Notes: generated by a model not told the origin, from the letters alone. Numbered from the stretch's first letter, positions 46,165-55,714 are shown. The stretch is DNA of 64,000 nucleotides from Pseudomonas viciae (GCF_004786035.1 NZ_CP035088.1:4724001-4788000), one strand, 5' to 3'. Numbers and translations: made by a program.

Positions 46165-46244
46165 CGGATCGGCATGGCCTGAGTCACTTGGACGAAACAG
46201 GCGTCGTCGATGCGCCGCGTGGCGGGTAAACAGAGATCTGTCAT
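46161..46244 (-). CDS. 27-residue leader ORF coupled to DUF4892 gene
   Basis: ATG at 46244 with a good GGGAG site six bases upstream encodes MTDLCLPATRRIDDACFVQV and seven more residues, then stops in an ATGA overlap with the DUF4892 start. The strong site here and lack of one before DUF4892 argue that it is translated. It has two Cys and no signal peptide. It may be a regulatory leader peptide or a real small protein; I know of no described family. Confidence 0.5.
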   Translation of the reverse strand: MTDLCLPATRRIDDACFVQVTQAMPIR

Positions 46245-46293
46245 GGTTGTCTCCCTTTCAACCCGCCCAGCCTCGACAGTTGCCCGGCGCAAG

Positions 46294-47145
46294 TCAAGAA
46301 ACGGTGAAGAACCGATTGAAACAGTCTGCTACAAGCGCGGCACCGTCCTCGTCGTTCAGGTGCAAATGATGGCCGCCCGGCAACTGCTCATGACTGAAGG
46401 GTAGACGCTCCAGCAGTTCAGGGTGCTGGGCAAGCATGCCGTCGGCCGCCACCACCAGGTGCGCAGGACAAGCGACCCGCGCGACGAAGGCCATGGCCTG
46501 CTCATCGGTCAGGCGCAGCGGCGATGGCAAGGTCAGGCGGTTGTCGGTACGCCAGGTGTAACCTCCCGGCACCGGCATCAGGCCACGTTGGGCCAGCAAC
46601 TCGGCGGCCTCGCGGCTGACCGCCACCAGTCCTTTCATGCGCGCTTCGATGGCCCGATCGAGGGTTTTGTAGACCGGTTTGCGTTTTTGCTGCAAATCCA
46701 GCTGCGCTTGCAGGGCCATGCCCATGCGTTCGGCGGCGTTATCGCCTTTGGCGGTCGGAGGAATCACCCCGTCGATCAGGCCCAAGTGCGTTACGCGTTC
46801 TGGCAACGAGCCGGCCAGCACCAGCGAGACAATGGCGCCCATGGAGTGCCCCAACAGGGCGAAACGCTTCAAGCCCAGTTGTTCGGCGACTTGCAGCACG
46901 TCATGGGCATAGTCCCACAGGGCGTAACCGGCTCCGGGCGGCCGATGCCCGGAGTGACCGTGGCCGGCCATGTCCAGGGCAATCACCCGCAGGCCTGCAA
47001 GCCTTGGGGCCAGCCGGGCGAAGCTGTTGGCGTTGTCCAGCCAGCCATGCAGGGCGATCACTGGCCGGCCCTCTTCCGGGCCGAACAGATGGGCCGCCAG
47101 TTCGATGTGGGGCAAGCTCAGGCGGACTTCTTCGACCCCACTCAT
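46294..47145 (-). CDS. Alpha/beta hydrolase (first of an overlapping pair)
   Basis: A 283-residue cytosolic hydrolase. HGWLDNANSF holds the oxyanion residues, Ser101 lies in LLGHSMGAIVS, and the catalytic His is in PGGHHLHLND near the end. An acid is likely in VVAADGM. The family includes esterases and lipases. Its start overlaps the stop of the next hydrolase by four bases (ATGA). Substrate unknown. Confidence 0.9.
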   Translation of the reverse strand: MSGVEEVRLSLPHIELAAHLFGPEEGRPVIALHGWLDNANSFARLAPRLAGLRVIALDMAGHGHSGHRPPGAGYALWDYAHDVLQVAEQLGLKRFALLGHSMGAIVSLVLAGSLPERVTHLGLIDGVIPPTAKGDNAAERMGMALQAQLDLQQKRKPVYKTLDRAIEARMKGLVAVSREAAELLAQRGLMPVPGGYTWRTDNRLTLPSPLRLTDEQAMAFVARVACPAHLVVAADGMLAQHPELLERLPFSHEQLPGGHHLHLNDEDGAALVADCFNRFFTVS

Positions 47146-47936
47146 CGGCTGCGACCTTCCCAGCGCTGGAGCAAATCCTTGAGCAGATCAGCCGTGTCTT
47201 GCGGCCGCTCCAGGGGGAACATATGGCCGCCAGGCATGCTCAGGGATTCGCCCTGGGGCATGCGCCCCACCGAGCGGGTGTGATGCCCCATCACTACCCG
47301 ACTTTGCCGGCCGCGCACCACCGCCAGCGGCACTTTGAGCTTACGGGTCCGTCCTGGGCTGGTGTGCGGCACGCCACGGTAGATGCTGATTTCCGTGGCC
47401 GGGTCGAAGCGCAGCCGCAACCGATCGCCAACTGGCTGCAGGCCATGTTGCAGGTAGGCGTCGAAGCAGTCCGGGTCAAACCCGCGGAACAGTGTCTTGC
47501 CGGCAAAATACGCCCGGGCCGACGCCAGGTCAGCGAACTCTTCACGCCGTCCCAGGGTCCGGCCGGCCGGGGTCAGGCGGTCGATGAAGCCCAGGCGCTT
47601 GGCGGCCAGGATCACCCATTGATCGGTGCGAGTCAGCACCGGCGAATCGAGCATGACCACGCCCCGGTACAACTGTGGGCAGCGCAGCGCCGCGTGCAGG
47701 TGCAGTACGCCGCCCAGGGAATGGCCGACGCCCCACACCGGCCCCGCCTGCTGTTCCAGGTGGTGGATGAGTTCATCCACCAGGTTGTGCCAGTTGTCGT
47801 CCACCGGGAAACGCGGATCATGGCCGTGCAATTCCAGGTGCGCGACCTCGTACTGCGGCGCCAGCGCGGCGAACAGCTTGCCGTAGGTGGCCGAGGGAAA
47901 ACCATTGGCGTGGGCGAAAAACACCTGTTGCGACAT
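47142..47936 (-). CDS. Alpha/beta hydrolase (second of the pair)
   Basis: A 264-residue hydrolase. FFAHANGFPSATY is the oxyanion region, Ser73 is in GVGHSLGGVLH, and the late His is in MPGGHMFPLE. The ATG at 47936 is chosen since the hydrolase fold starts with MSQQVFFAHANG; the upstream 37 codons are Pro-rich noise. It is the first gene of the pair, and both proteins may act on related esters. Similar adjacent hydrolases occur in P. aeruginosa (memory). Confidence 0.88.
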   Translation of the reverse strand: MSQQVFFAHANGFPSATYGKLFAALAPQYEVAHLELHGHDPRFPVDDNWHNLVDELIHHLEQQAGPVWGVGHSLGGVLHLHAALRCPQLYRGVVMLDSPVLTRTDQWVILAAKRLGFIDRLTPAGRTLGRREEFADLASARAYFAGKTLFRGFDPDCFDAYLQHGLQPVGDRLRLRFDPATEISIYRGVPHTSPGRTRKLKVPLAVVRGRQSRVVMGHHTRSVGRMPQGESLSMPGGHMFPLERPQDTADLLKDLLQRWEGRSR

Positions 47937-48060
47937 GACAGCCGATCCATTGGGGAACTGGGGCTGATTGTCCGCAGAACCTGGCGGCACGGCAATGACC
48001 GTAACTGACAGGAATGATGACAGTCGGGGTTGGGCTATGGGGGGCAATGGGCAGTGAAAC

Positions 48061-48090
48061 TGTGGCGAGGGGATTTATCTCCTCGCCACA
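48061..48090. repeat. Short REP-like palindrome
   Basis: TGTGGCGAGG / CCTCGCCACA arms around GGATTTATCT, between the second hydrolase promoter region and the thioesterase 3' end. Confidence 0.6.
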
Positions 48091-48124
48091 AAGGCCCTCT
48101 CCTGCCCCGAAAAGTTAACGAGTT

Positions 48125-48568
48125 TCAACGCGCCGGCGGTTGCTCGCCCAGCGGCACCACGGCCATGGTCAGGCGCGACACACAGTTGACCTTGCCCTCG
48201 TCGTTGGTCAGGCGGATGTCCCAGACCTGGGTGGTGCGCCCCAGGTGCACCATCCGCGCCGTAGCCGTCACGCGACCACTGCGCACGCCGCGCAGGTGGT
48301 TGGCATTGATTTCCAGCCCCACGCAATAGAACTTGCTGGCGTCCACACACAGATAGGCGGCCATCGACCCGACCGTTTCCGCCAGCACCACCGACGCACC
48401 GCCATGCAGCAGGCCAAATGGTTGGTGAGTACGGTGATCGACGACCATGCTGGCGGTCAGGGATTCGTCGTCGAAAGACTCGAACCGAATGTCCAGCACT
48501 TCGCTGATGGTGTTCTTCCCGGCGGCGTTCAGTTGCTCGATGTTGGGGGGGGTGCGCCACAGACTCAT
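48125..48568 (-). CDS. Hotdog-fold acyl-CoA thioesterase (PaaI/YdiI type)
   Basis: A 147-residue thioesterase. The core motif GLLHGGASVVLAETVGSMAA has the conserved HGG (His55) and catalytic Glu64. The length and the EINANHLRGVRSGRVTATA strand match YdiI/MenI-type enzymes that hydrolyse aromatic or acyl CoA thioesters. GGAAGG precedes the ATG. Confidence 0.9.
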   Translation of the reverse strand: MSLWRTPPNIEQLNAAGKNTISEVLDIRFESFDDESLTASMVVDHRTHQPFGLLHGGASVVLAETVGSMAAYLCVDASKFYCVGLEINANHLRGVRSGRVTATARMVHLGRTTQVWDIRLTNDEGKVNCVSRLTMAVVPLGEQPPAR

Positions 48569-48605
48569 CGTTGCCCTTCCTTTGTGATTTTCAGGGTGCT
48601 CAATC

Positions 48606-49058
48606 TTAGGGGTGCTTGATGCCCTTGAGCATCATCACCCCAGCCAACGGCAGATCGCCTTCCAGCTCAGCCAGGCCAGCCGTTTTCACCTGCTCAGGTT
48701 GTTGCAGATGACCATGTTGCAGCAAGCCCAACAAGCTACCCACCAGAGGGTTATGGCTGACCAGCAGCACATCGCCCTGATCATCGAGGTGTTCCAGGAC
48801 TTTTTGCGGCCGGGTGTCCGGCGTGAGCCAGTCCACCGTGATCAGTTCCGGCTGAAAACCCAGCGCTTGGCGCACCAATAGCGCGGTCTGCTGGGCGCGC
48901 AGGTAGGGGCTGGCATAGATGGCGCTCAACGGTTGACCGATCAACTGCGCGGCGCTGCGCAACACTTCCTCGCGACCATGAGCGGTCAGCGCCCGCTCGG
49001 GGTCGGGACGGGCGCCGTAGGGCTCGGCTTCACCGTGGCGCAATACCCACAGCTTCAT
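48606..49058 (-). CDS. sixA: Phosphohistidine phosphatase SixA
   Basis: A 150-residue histidine phosphatase. The RHG motif (Arg7-His8-Gly9 in LWVLRHGEAEP) holds the phospho-acceptor His8, and the second His lies in VLLVSHNPLVG. SixA dephosphorylates phosphohistidine of phosphotransfer proteins such as the nitrogen PTS. Its ATG overlaps the DUF4389 stop by four bases, so the two are coupled. Confidence 0.9.
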   Translation of the reverse strand: MKLWVLRHGEAEPYGARPDPERALTAHGREEVLRSAAQLIGQPLSAIYASPYLRAQQTALLVRQALGFQPELITVDWLTPDTRPQKVLEHLDDQGDVLLVSHNPLVGSLLGLLQHGHLQQPEQVKTAGLAELEGDLPLAGVMMLKGIKHP

Positions 49059-49402
49059 AGCTTCGGCTCTTCGTCACGAACCGGATGCGGGGCCGGTGCC
49101 ACAACGTGAGGAGCTTCCCCCTCCGGGGCGCGCGGGGTTGGCCAATCAGCGAACGGCCAGGGTTTCTGGTCACTGTGGAAAGTGCCGAAACGGCCGATCT
49201 GGGCCAGGAACTGGCTCAGGCTGTCGCCGAAATTCATCAGGCTGGCGCTGGGTGCGCCGTAGATCAGCCGATAGATCAGTTGCACCAGCACCACGGCGCC
49301 GAGGATGAATTGCGCCACCTGCCAGACCAACAGATAAATGACCATCCACAGCACACGCAGCAGGATGGATTCGTATTGGGGCTGCTCTTTCGGATCGTTC
49401 AT
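49055..49402 (-). CDS. DUF4389 membrane protein
   Basis: A 115-residue protein with one or two membrane segments (about 18-48, VLWMVIYLLVWQVAQFILGA) and a Pro-rich cytoplasmic tail. The central FGDSLSQFLAQIGRFGTFHSDQ is the DUF4389 signature. Function unknown. It sits between gpsA (30 bases) and sixA (4-base overlap), so gpsA-DUF4389-sixA is probably one operon. Confidence 0.88.
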   Translation of the reverse strand: MNDPKEQPQYESILLRVLWMVIYLLVWQVAQFILGAVVLVQLIYRLIYGAPSASLMNFGDSLSQFLAQIGRFGTFHSDQKPWPFADWPTPRAPEGEAPHVVAPAPHPVRDEEPKL

Positions 49403-49432
49403 AGCTCGCTCCTGCTTGCGCTCAATAAAGGC

Positions 49433-50458
49433 TCAGTTGAAACCGCTGGTGGAAATGAAATCGACGTCGGTCTTCGGTTCGCCACGCATCAACAGTTCGA
49501 TCACCTGTTCCAGCGTGCGCCCTTCGAACAGAATCGCATGCAACCCGGCGACCAGCGGCATGTACACCTCGGCCTCCTGGGACTTGGCCTTGAGGACCTT
49601 GAGGGTGTTCACCCCTTCGGCCACTTCGCCCAGGCGCGACACGGCTTCATCAAGGCTAAGGCCCTGGCCGAGGGCGAAACCGACTTGATAGTTGCGGCTC
49701 TTGGGCGAGGAACAGGTGACGATCAGATCGCCCACCCCGGCCAACCCCAGGAAGGTCATCGGATTGGCGCCCTGGCTGACGGCAAAGCGGGTCATTTCCG
49801 CCAGCGCCCGGGTGATCAGCATACTCTTGGTGTTCTCACCCATGCCCAGCGCCACCGCCATCCCGGCGATGATTGCATAGACATTCTTCAGTGCCCCGCC
49901 CAGCTCCACGCCAAAACGGTCGGCGCTGGCGTAGACCCGGAAGGTGCGACCATGGAGCGCGGCCTGGACCTGCTGACACAGGTCTTCGTCTTCACTGGCG
50001 ACCACGGTGGCGGTCAAGGCGTGTTCGGCGATCTCCCGGGCCAGGTTCGGCCCGGAAATCACACCGATGCGCGCCTTCGGGGCGATCTCTTCGAGAATCT
50101 CGCTCATCAGCTTGAAGGTCTGGGCTTCGATGCCCTTGGTCAGGCTCACCAGCAACTTGCCACTCAAGCGTTCGGCATGGGGCGCCAGTACCGAGCGCAG
50201 GGCACTGGACGGCAAGGCGACGAAAAACAGCTCGCTGCCCTCAAGTGTCGCCTGCAAATCAGTGACCGGCTCCACTTCCGGGCGAATCTTGATGCCTTTG
50301 AGGTAACGCGGGTTTTCGCGGTTGACCCGGATGGCCTCGGCCTGCTCAGGGTCACGCATCCATTGGCGCACCGGGTGACCATTCTCGGCCAGCAGGTTAG
50401 CCACGGCGGTGCCGAAACTCCCGCCTCCCAGGACCGCAATCGGGCGCTGTTCAGTCAT
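49433..50458 (-). CDS. gpsA: Glycerol-3-phosphate dehydrogenase [NAD(P)+]
   Basis: A 341-residue cytosolic enzyme making sn-glycerol-3-phosphate from dihydroxyacetone phosphate for phospholipid synthesis. The N-terminal nucleotide fold has [19 protein letters not shown]; the family motifs [12 protein letters not shown] and [20 protein letters not shown] follow, including the catalytic Lys region. The start at 50458 fits the family; the upstream frame is not conserved. It is divergent from the TonB receptor. Confidence 0.96.
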   Translation of the reverse strand: MTEQRPIAVLGGGSFGTAVANLLAENGHPVRQWMRDPEQAEAIRVNRENPRYLKGIKIRPEVEPVTDLQATLEGSELFFVALPSSALRSVLAPHAERLSGKLLVSLTKGIEAQTFKLMSEILEEIAPKARIGVISGPNLAREIAEHALTATVVASEDEDLCQQVQAALHGRTFRVYASADRFGVELGGALKNVYAIIAGMAVALGMGENTKSMLITRALAEMTRFAVSQGANPMTFLGLAGVGDLIVTCSSPKSRNYQVGFALGQGLSLDEAVSRLGEVAEGVNTLKVLKAKSQEAEVYMPLVAGLHAILFEGRTLEQVIELLMRGEPKTDVDFISTSGFN

Positions 50459-50657
50459 ATGCAATCCGTTCATCCATACCAAGTGGCAATGCCGGGCATT
50501 ATACGGAGCGGCCGGATCGCGACCAGCCCCGCCAACAATTACCGGAGGCTGTAGCAAGCTGACCATCAATTCCCCGGAAAATGCGGTCAACGTGAATGGA
50601 AAAGTCGTTCAGCTCGGTTAACATGCCCGCTATCCTTCCATTCCCAAAGGTCGTTCC

Positions 50658-52781
50658 GTGCCCGTTGGCCCTTCCCGTTCAGGCTCGTCACTGCTATTGG
50701 CGCTGATCATCAGCCCGCCAGTGCTGGCCGACGACTTGTTCGTGGACAGCCAAGCCCTGCCCCAAGTGCTGACGGCCACGCGCCTGAAGCAATCGCCGGC
50801 GGCGGTGCCGGGCAGCATGACCGTGCTGGACAGCGAATTGATCAAGGCCAGCGGCGCCCGGGACATCAGCGAACTGCTGCGCCTGGTGCCGGGCATGATG
50901 GTCGGCAACATCAGCGGCAACCAGGCCGCCGTGAATTACCACGGCACCAACGCCAGCGAAGCCCGCCGCATGCAAGTGCTGATCGACGGCCGCTCGGTGT
51001 ACCGCGCCGGCCTGGCCACGGTGGACTGGAGCGATATCCCGGTCGCCATGGAAGACATCGAGCGGATCGAAGTCTTTCGCGGACCCAACACCGTCAGCTA
51101 CGGCGCCAACGCGCTGATGGCAGTGGTCAACATCATCACCCGCGCTCCCGCCGACAGCCACGGCACCCGGCTGAAAATCACCCGGGGCCAGCGTGGTATC
51201 AGCGACTGGTACGCCAGCCAGGGCAGCGGCTGGGAGAACGGCGACCTGCGACTTTCGCTGTCCGGCCAGGAAGACGATGGCTTTGACAGCAACCGTAACG
51301 GCGCCGATTACCGCGACAGCCGTCGCTTGAACCGCTTCAACCTGTCCGTCAGCCAGGCATTGAACGAGCAGCAGAGCATCGATTGGCAATTGAACGCCAA
51401 GGACGGGACCAATCAGCGGCCCTACACCTACCACCCGGTGTTCGCCGGGATTACCGCCGCCGGCGACAATTCCGACGTTATCGCCAAGGACTACGCCGGT
51501 TCGCTGCGCTGGAACCTCGACCTGGACCCCAACCACAGCCTTTATGTCCAAGGCTCGATCCAGCACTGGGATCGTCAGCAGACCTGGCGTGCCTGCGATG
51601 CCGAGGTGTCCTTCAGCCCGCAACTGACCGACCTGTGGCAGCTCAACCCGTACTATGCCGAGAAGCTGGCGCGCAATATTCCCAGCTACCTCAGCAGCGG
51701 CGCGCCAGCCGGCACGCCACAGGAACAAGCGTTGGCCAACCAGGTGCTCGATCAATGGCGCAACGGCGCCTCGCAAACCCTGTGCGGCGATATCGACCAG
51801 AGCGCCCGGGAGTCGCGCTACGACCTGGAGATCCAGGACACCCTGAGCCTGTCCGACAGCCTGCGCCTGGTCACCGGGGCGAACTACCGGTACGACCGGG
51901 CCGACTCCGAAACCTATTTCAACGGCACCCTGGACGACACCACCTGGCGGCTGTTCGGCCAGTTCGAATGGCGGGCCACCGAGCACTGGCTGTTGCAGGG
52001 CGGAGCGATGTTCGAAGACACCCAACTGACCGGCAGCTCACTGACCCCGCGAGTGGCGGTCAACTACCTGATCACCCCGCGCCATGGCCTGCGGGCGGTG
52101 TATTCCGAAGCCGTGCGCTCGCCGGACATGTTCGAGAACAACGTCAACTGGAGCTATCAGGTCACCAACCTGCAGCCCACCGCCTTCGGCCAGAGCAGCG
52201 CCCGTTACTTCGTCCGGACCCGTGGCCCGGGGAACCTGGAACAGGAGCACATGCGCTCCCGGGAACTGGGCTACAACGGTTACTTCATGGACCTGGGCCT
52301 GACGGTCGATGTGAAGCTGTTCCATGACGAAATCACCGGCATGATCAGCGAACCGCTGCGCAATAATCAGTACATCGCCAGCAACAGCAACCAATCGCAG
52401 TTCTCCGGGGCCGAAACCCAGCTCGACTGGCGCCTGACCAGCGCCGACCGCCTGCGCCTGACCTACGCCTATGTCGATGCCCAGGCCAGCAACCCCCTCG
52501 ACGAACAACTGACCGCCCGCAACAGCGGTTCGGCCGGCTGGCTGCGGAACTGGGGCCAGGGTTGGAACAGTGCGGTCTTCTATTACGCCGCCGATGCCCT
52601 CAACGGTTATCGCTTCGAACGGCTCGACACTCGGCTGGCCCGGCGCATCCCATTGGGCAAGGCTAGCCTGGAACTGGCGGGCGTCCTGCAACAGCGCCTG
52701 GACAATCAACCGACCACGTTCGTCGACAACCGCTACGACTCCCGTCACGTCCTGTATTTCAGCGCAGAGTTGTCCTTCTAG
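50658..52781 (+). CDS. TonB-dependent outer-membrane receptor
   Basis: A 707-residue receptor with a signal peptide (cut after PPVLA, residue 24), a plug domain (about 45-160: LTATRLKQSPAAVPGSMTVL, ISELLRLVPGM, ERIEVFRGPNTVSYGANALM) and a 22-strand-type barrel ending in Phe (YFSAELSF), as outer-membrane proteins do. Start is GTG at 50658 with AAGG upstream. The stop directly abuts the next ATG. The ligand is unknown; the neighbouring periplasmic protein and sensor kinase suggest sensing rather than plain iron uptake. Confidence 0.9.
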   Translation: MPVGPSRSGSSLLLALIISPPVLADDLFVDSQALPQVLTATRLKQSPAAVPGSMTVLDSELIKASGARDISELLRLVPGMMVGNISGNQAAVNYHGTNASEARRMQVLIDGRSVYRAGLATVDWSDIPVAMEDIERIEVFRGPNTVSYGANALMAVVNIITRAPADSHGTRLKITRGQRGISDWYASQGSGWENGDLRLSLSGQEDDGFDSNRNGADYRDSRRLNRFNLSVSQALNEQQSIDWQLNAKDGTNQRPYTYHPVFAGITAAGDNSDVIAKDYAGSLRWNLDLDPNHSLYVQGSIQHWDRQQTWRACDAEVSFSPQLTDLWQLNPYYAEKLARNIPSYLSSGAPAGTPQEQALANQVLDQWRNGASQTLCGDIDQSARESRYDLEIQDTLSLSDSLRLVTGANYRYDRADSETYFNGTLDDTTWRLFGQFEWRATEHWLLQGGAMFEDTQLTGSSLTPRVAVNYLITPRHGLRAVYSEAVRSPDMFENNVNWSYQVTNLQPTAFGQSSARYFVRTRGPGNLEQEHMRSRELGYNGYFMDLGLTVDVKLFHDEITGMISEPLRNNQYIASNSNQSQFSGAETQLDWRLTSADRLRLTYAYVDAQASNPLDEQLTARNSGSAGWLRNWGQGWNSAVFYYAADALNGYRFERLDTRLARRIPLGKASLELAGVLQQRLDNQPTTFVDNRYDSRHVLYFSAELSF

Positions 52782-53714
52782 ATGTCCCGGGGCCCATCAC
52801 GCAAGACGCCATTTCATGGCCGCCTGTCGCTGGCGCTATGCCTGGTGTTTGCAGGGTTGCTGGCGACGATCGAGGCCCGCGCCGCCGAAATACTGCTGAC
52901 CGGCGCCGAGGACAGCCCCGGCGTGCAGTCCTTCACCCAGGCCCTCAAAGCCCTGCGCCCCGAGGACAATGTGCGGTTCACCCCACTGTCCGGCTTGCCA
53001 GCGCCGGACAAATTGCCAGGCAATGTCCGTCTGGTCTTGCTCGACCTGCCCAGCCTCGACTGGCGCCTGCAGAAAACCCACGGACCGGCCACTCTGGTGC
53101 TGCGCATCAGTCGCCAGCAAGCCCGGGATCGCTTGGGCGAGGTCACGCCCGAGCACCTGAGCCTGCTCTGGAGCGACCCGCCCATGGCGCGCCAGTTGCG
53201 GCTGATCCGCACGGTCCTGCCGCAGGTGCGCCGGGTTGGCGTACTGTTCGACGGACACAGCGAGTTCTTGCTCAAGGACCTGCGCCAGGCCGCCCTGCCC
53301 CTGGGCCTGGAGATCGTGGCCGAACGCTGGGACGACACCAGCGACAGCCGCCCCTTGCAAAACCTGCTGGGCCAGAGCGATGTGCTGCTGGGCCTCGACG
53401 ATCCCGACCTGTACAACCCCAAGACCGTGAAAAACCTCTTGCTCAGCAGCTACGCCCGGCAACGTGCGCTGATCGGGCCGAGCGCCGCCTTCGTCAAGGC
53501 CGGTAGCCTGGCCAGCACCTACAGCGACCAGGACGACTGGCTGGCGATCCTCGACGATCTGCTCGACCGCCCCGCCGCAACTTGGCCGCGCACCCTGTAT
53601 CCGGCCCGTTTCAAAGTCCTGAGCAACCGACAGGTCACCCGTTCACTGGGGATCGAACCGATTGACGCCGAATCCGTCGCTGCGACGTTGGCCGAAGGAG
53701 AGCACCGCCCATGA
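52782..53714 (+). CDS. Periplasmic ABC-type substrate-binding-like protein
   Basis: A 310-residue exported protein (signal peptide ending near IEARAAE, residue 34). The body, with LIRTVLPQVRRVGVLFDGHS and QSDVLLGLDDPDLYNPKTVK, resembles the ABC-transporter substrate-binding (YtrA/TroX-like) family. No permease or ATPase is nearby. It overlaps the hybrid kinase start by four bases, so it likely feeds a signal to that kinase. Confidence 0.83.
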   Translation: MSRGPSRKTPFHGRLSLALCLVFAGLLATIEARAAEILLTGAEDSPGVQSFTQALKALRPEDNVRFTPLSGLPAPDKLPGNVRLVLLDLPSLDWRLQKTHGPATLVLRISRQQARDRLGEVTPEHLSLLWSDPPMARQLRLIRTVLPQVRRVGVLFDGHSEFLLKDLRQAALPLGLEIVAERWDDTSDSRPLQNLLGQSDVLLGLDDPDLYNPKTVKNLLLSSYARQRALIGPSAAFVKAGSLASTYSDQDDWLAILDDLLDRPAATWPRTLYPARFKVLSNRQVTRSLGIEPIDAESVAATLAEGEHRP

Positions 53715-55612
53715 CCTTGCGTCGCCGTTGGGACATCAATACCCGCACCCAGCTCATCGCCCTCGGCCCGGCGCTGCTGCTGACCGTGCTGTTGATCAGC
53801 TTTTTCACCTTCGTGCGAATCCAGGACCTGCGCCAGGAACTCAATCACACCGGGCAACTGATCGCCAACCAACTGGCCCCCGCCACGGAATACGGAGTGA
53901 TTTCCGGCAACAAGGAGGTGCTGGAAAGCCTGCTCGCCGCCACCCTGGCGACCCCCCACGTGCGTTTCCTGGAGATTCAGGACAGCACGGACAAGGTGCT
54001 GGTGTACGTCGAGCAGTCCGAGCAAACCCACGAGCGCACTCAGCAGGTAGAAGTGTTCCAGGCCCCGGTTCGCCTGCAACGTATTGCCCTGAACAATGAT
54101 TTCCTGCAAGGCAACAGCACTTCAACCGAGGCGTCCGGCGAGGATTACCTGGGGCGGGTGATCGTCGGCATGTCCAGTGACGCCTTCAGCCAGCGCCAGC
54201 AGGAAATCCTGCTCAAGGCCGCCATCCTCGCGCTGTTCGCCCTGTTGTTCACCTTCCTGGTAGCGCGGCGCCTGGCAGCGAACCTGTCCCGACCGATCCG
54301 CGACATCGGCAACGCGGTCAAGGCGATCCAGCAAGGCGACTACAGCACGCCGCTGCCCATCGTTGACGACGGTGAACTGGGCGCCTTGTCACGGCATATC
54401 AACAACCTGGCCGACGGACTGGAGCAAGCCAGCCGGGAACAACACCAGGCCATGGCGCAACTGATCAAGACCCGGGAAGAAGCGGAAAAGGCCAACAGCG
54501 CCAAATCCGAGTTCCTGGCGATGATGAGCCATGAACTGCGCACGCCCATGAACGGCGTACTGGGCATGCTGCAACTGCTGGAAACCACCCGCATGACCGA
54601 CGAGCAGCACGAGTACACGGCGCTGGCTTCCGAATCCACTGAACACCTGTTGAAGGTGATCAACGACATCCTCGACTTCTCGCGCATCGAGCGTTCGGCC
54701 CTGGAACTGGAACACATCCCGTTCAATCTGGCGGAACTGGTGGGCAGTTGCGCCCAGTCGTTCCAGCACAGCGCCGCACAACGCAAACTGGGCCTGGACC
54801 TGCAGATCCCCGACGACATGCAGGCCTTGCAGGTCCAAGGCGATCCGACGCGGATCCGGCAGATCCTGGTGAACCTGATCGGCAACGCGCTGAAATTCAC
54901 CGAGCAAGGCCGTATCACCGTGCAGTGCCAGTGGCAGGCCCTGGATCACGAACTGCTGTGGTTCACCTGCACAGTACGTGACAGCGGAATTGGCATTCCG
55001 GCCGAGAGCCTGGAGCGCATGTTCGATGCGTTCCAGCAAGCCGACAGTTCGATTTCGCGGCGTTACGGCGGCACTGGCCTGGGCCTGCCGATCGCCCGCA
55101 CCCTGGCCGAGCGTATGGGCGGCACGCTGCGGGCCCAGAGTGCAGAGGGCCAGGGTTCTGTGTTCACCCTCGAAGTGCCGCTGGCCCGGTCGCGACAGAC
55201 CCCGCCGCCCCTGGTGCCACGACTGCCCAGCGGCAACGGCAATGGTGAAGGCCGCAACGTGTTGTTGGTGGAGGACAACCCGGTGAATCAGACGGTGATC
55301 GAAGCCATGCTGCGCAGCCTGGGCTTCACGGTGAGCGTCGCCGCCGATGGCGCTCAGGCCGTACGCAGCGCCGAAAGCCTGATTTTCGAAGCGATTCTCA
55401 TGGATTGCCGGCTGCCCATCGTCGATGGCTACGAAGCCACCCGACAGATCCGCCAACTGCCCGGCTGCGGCGACGTGCCGATCATCGCCCTGACCGCCAA
55501 TGCCTTGCAGGGCGACCGCGAAGCCTGCCTGGCGGCGGGCATGAACGATTACCTGGCCAAGCCGTTCAAAAGAGTTGACCTGCAGCAAATTCTGCAACGC
55601 TGGGTGCATTAG
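53711..55612 (+). CDS. Hybrid sensor histidine kinase
   Basis: A 633-residue kinase. Membrane helices at about 13-36 and 166-188 enclose a 130-residue periplasmic sensor. A HAMP domain follows (about 189-240). The H-box has His274 (MMSHELRTPMNG), the N-box is NLIGNALKF, and the G-boxes are DSGIGIP and GGTGLGL. The C-terminal receiver has phospho-acceptor Asp565 (ILMDCRLPIVDG). No HPt domain is present, so the phosphorelay needs another protein. In P. aeruginosa PA1611, beside fabA, is a comparable RetS-linked kinase (from memory; not verified). Confidence 0.92.
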   Translation: MTLRRRWDINTRTQLIALGPALLLTVLLISFFTFVRIQDLRQELNHTGQLIANQLAPATEYGVISGNKEVLESLLAATLATPHVRFLEIQDSTDKVLVYVEQSEQTHERTQQVEVFQAPVRLQRIALNNDFLQGNSTSTEASGEDYLGRVIVGMSSDAFSQRQQEILLKAAILALFALLFTFLVARRLAANLSRPIRDIGNAVKAIQQGDYSTPLPIVDDGELGALSRHINNLADGLEQASREQHQAMAQLIKTREEAEKANSAKSEFLAMMSHELRTPMNGVLGMLQLLETTRMTDEQHEYTALASESTEHLLKVINDILDFSRIERSALELEHIPFNLAELVGSCAQSFQHSAAQRKLGLDLQIPDDMQALQVQGDPTRIRQILVNLIGNALKFTEQGRITVQCQWQALDHELLWFTCTVRDSGIGIPAESLERMFDAFQQADSSISRRYGGTGLGLPIARTLAERMGGTLRAQSAEGQGSVFTLEVPLARSRQTPPPLVPRLPSGNGNGEGRNVLLVEDNPVNQTVIEAMLRSLGFTVSVAADGAQAVRSAESLIFEAILMDCRLPIVDGYEATRQIRQLPGCGDVPIIALTANALQGDREACLAAGMNDYLAKPFKRVDLQQILQRWVH

Positions 55613-55665
55613 TGGCCGGTGTGACTGGCGTGAAAGGCGAAAGTGCGGCAGTCTTAGGCACCCGA

Positions 55666-55683
55666 ACAGGCCCCGATTGGGGC
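55666..55683 (+). terminator. Weak terminator-like hairpin after the hybrid kinase
   Basis: AGGCCCC / GGGGCTT stem of seven pairs (one G-T) with a four-base loop, followed by GAATAAAAATTT rather than a clean T-run. Confidence 0.4.
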
Positions 55684-55700
55684 TTGAATAAAAATTTCAG

Positions 55701-55714
55701 TGCACAGGTGTACA
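55701..55714. promoter_or_regulatory. Operator-like palindrome upstream of fabA
   Basis: TGCACAGGTGTACA has the symmetrical form TGnACA-NN-TGTnCA, 135 bases before fabA. Its similarity to a TetR/FabR-class operator is an inference. Confidence 0.4.
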
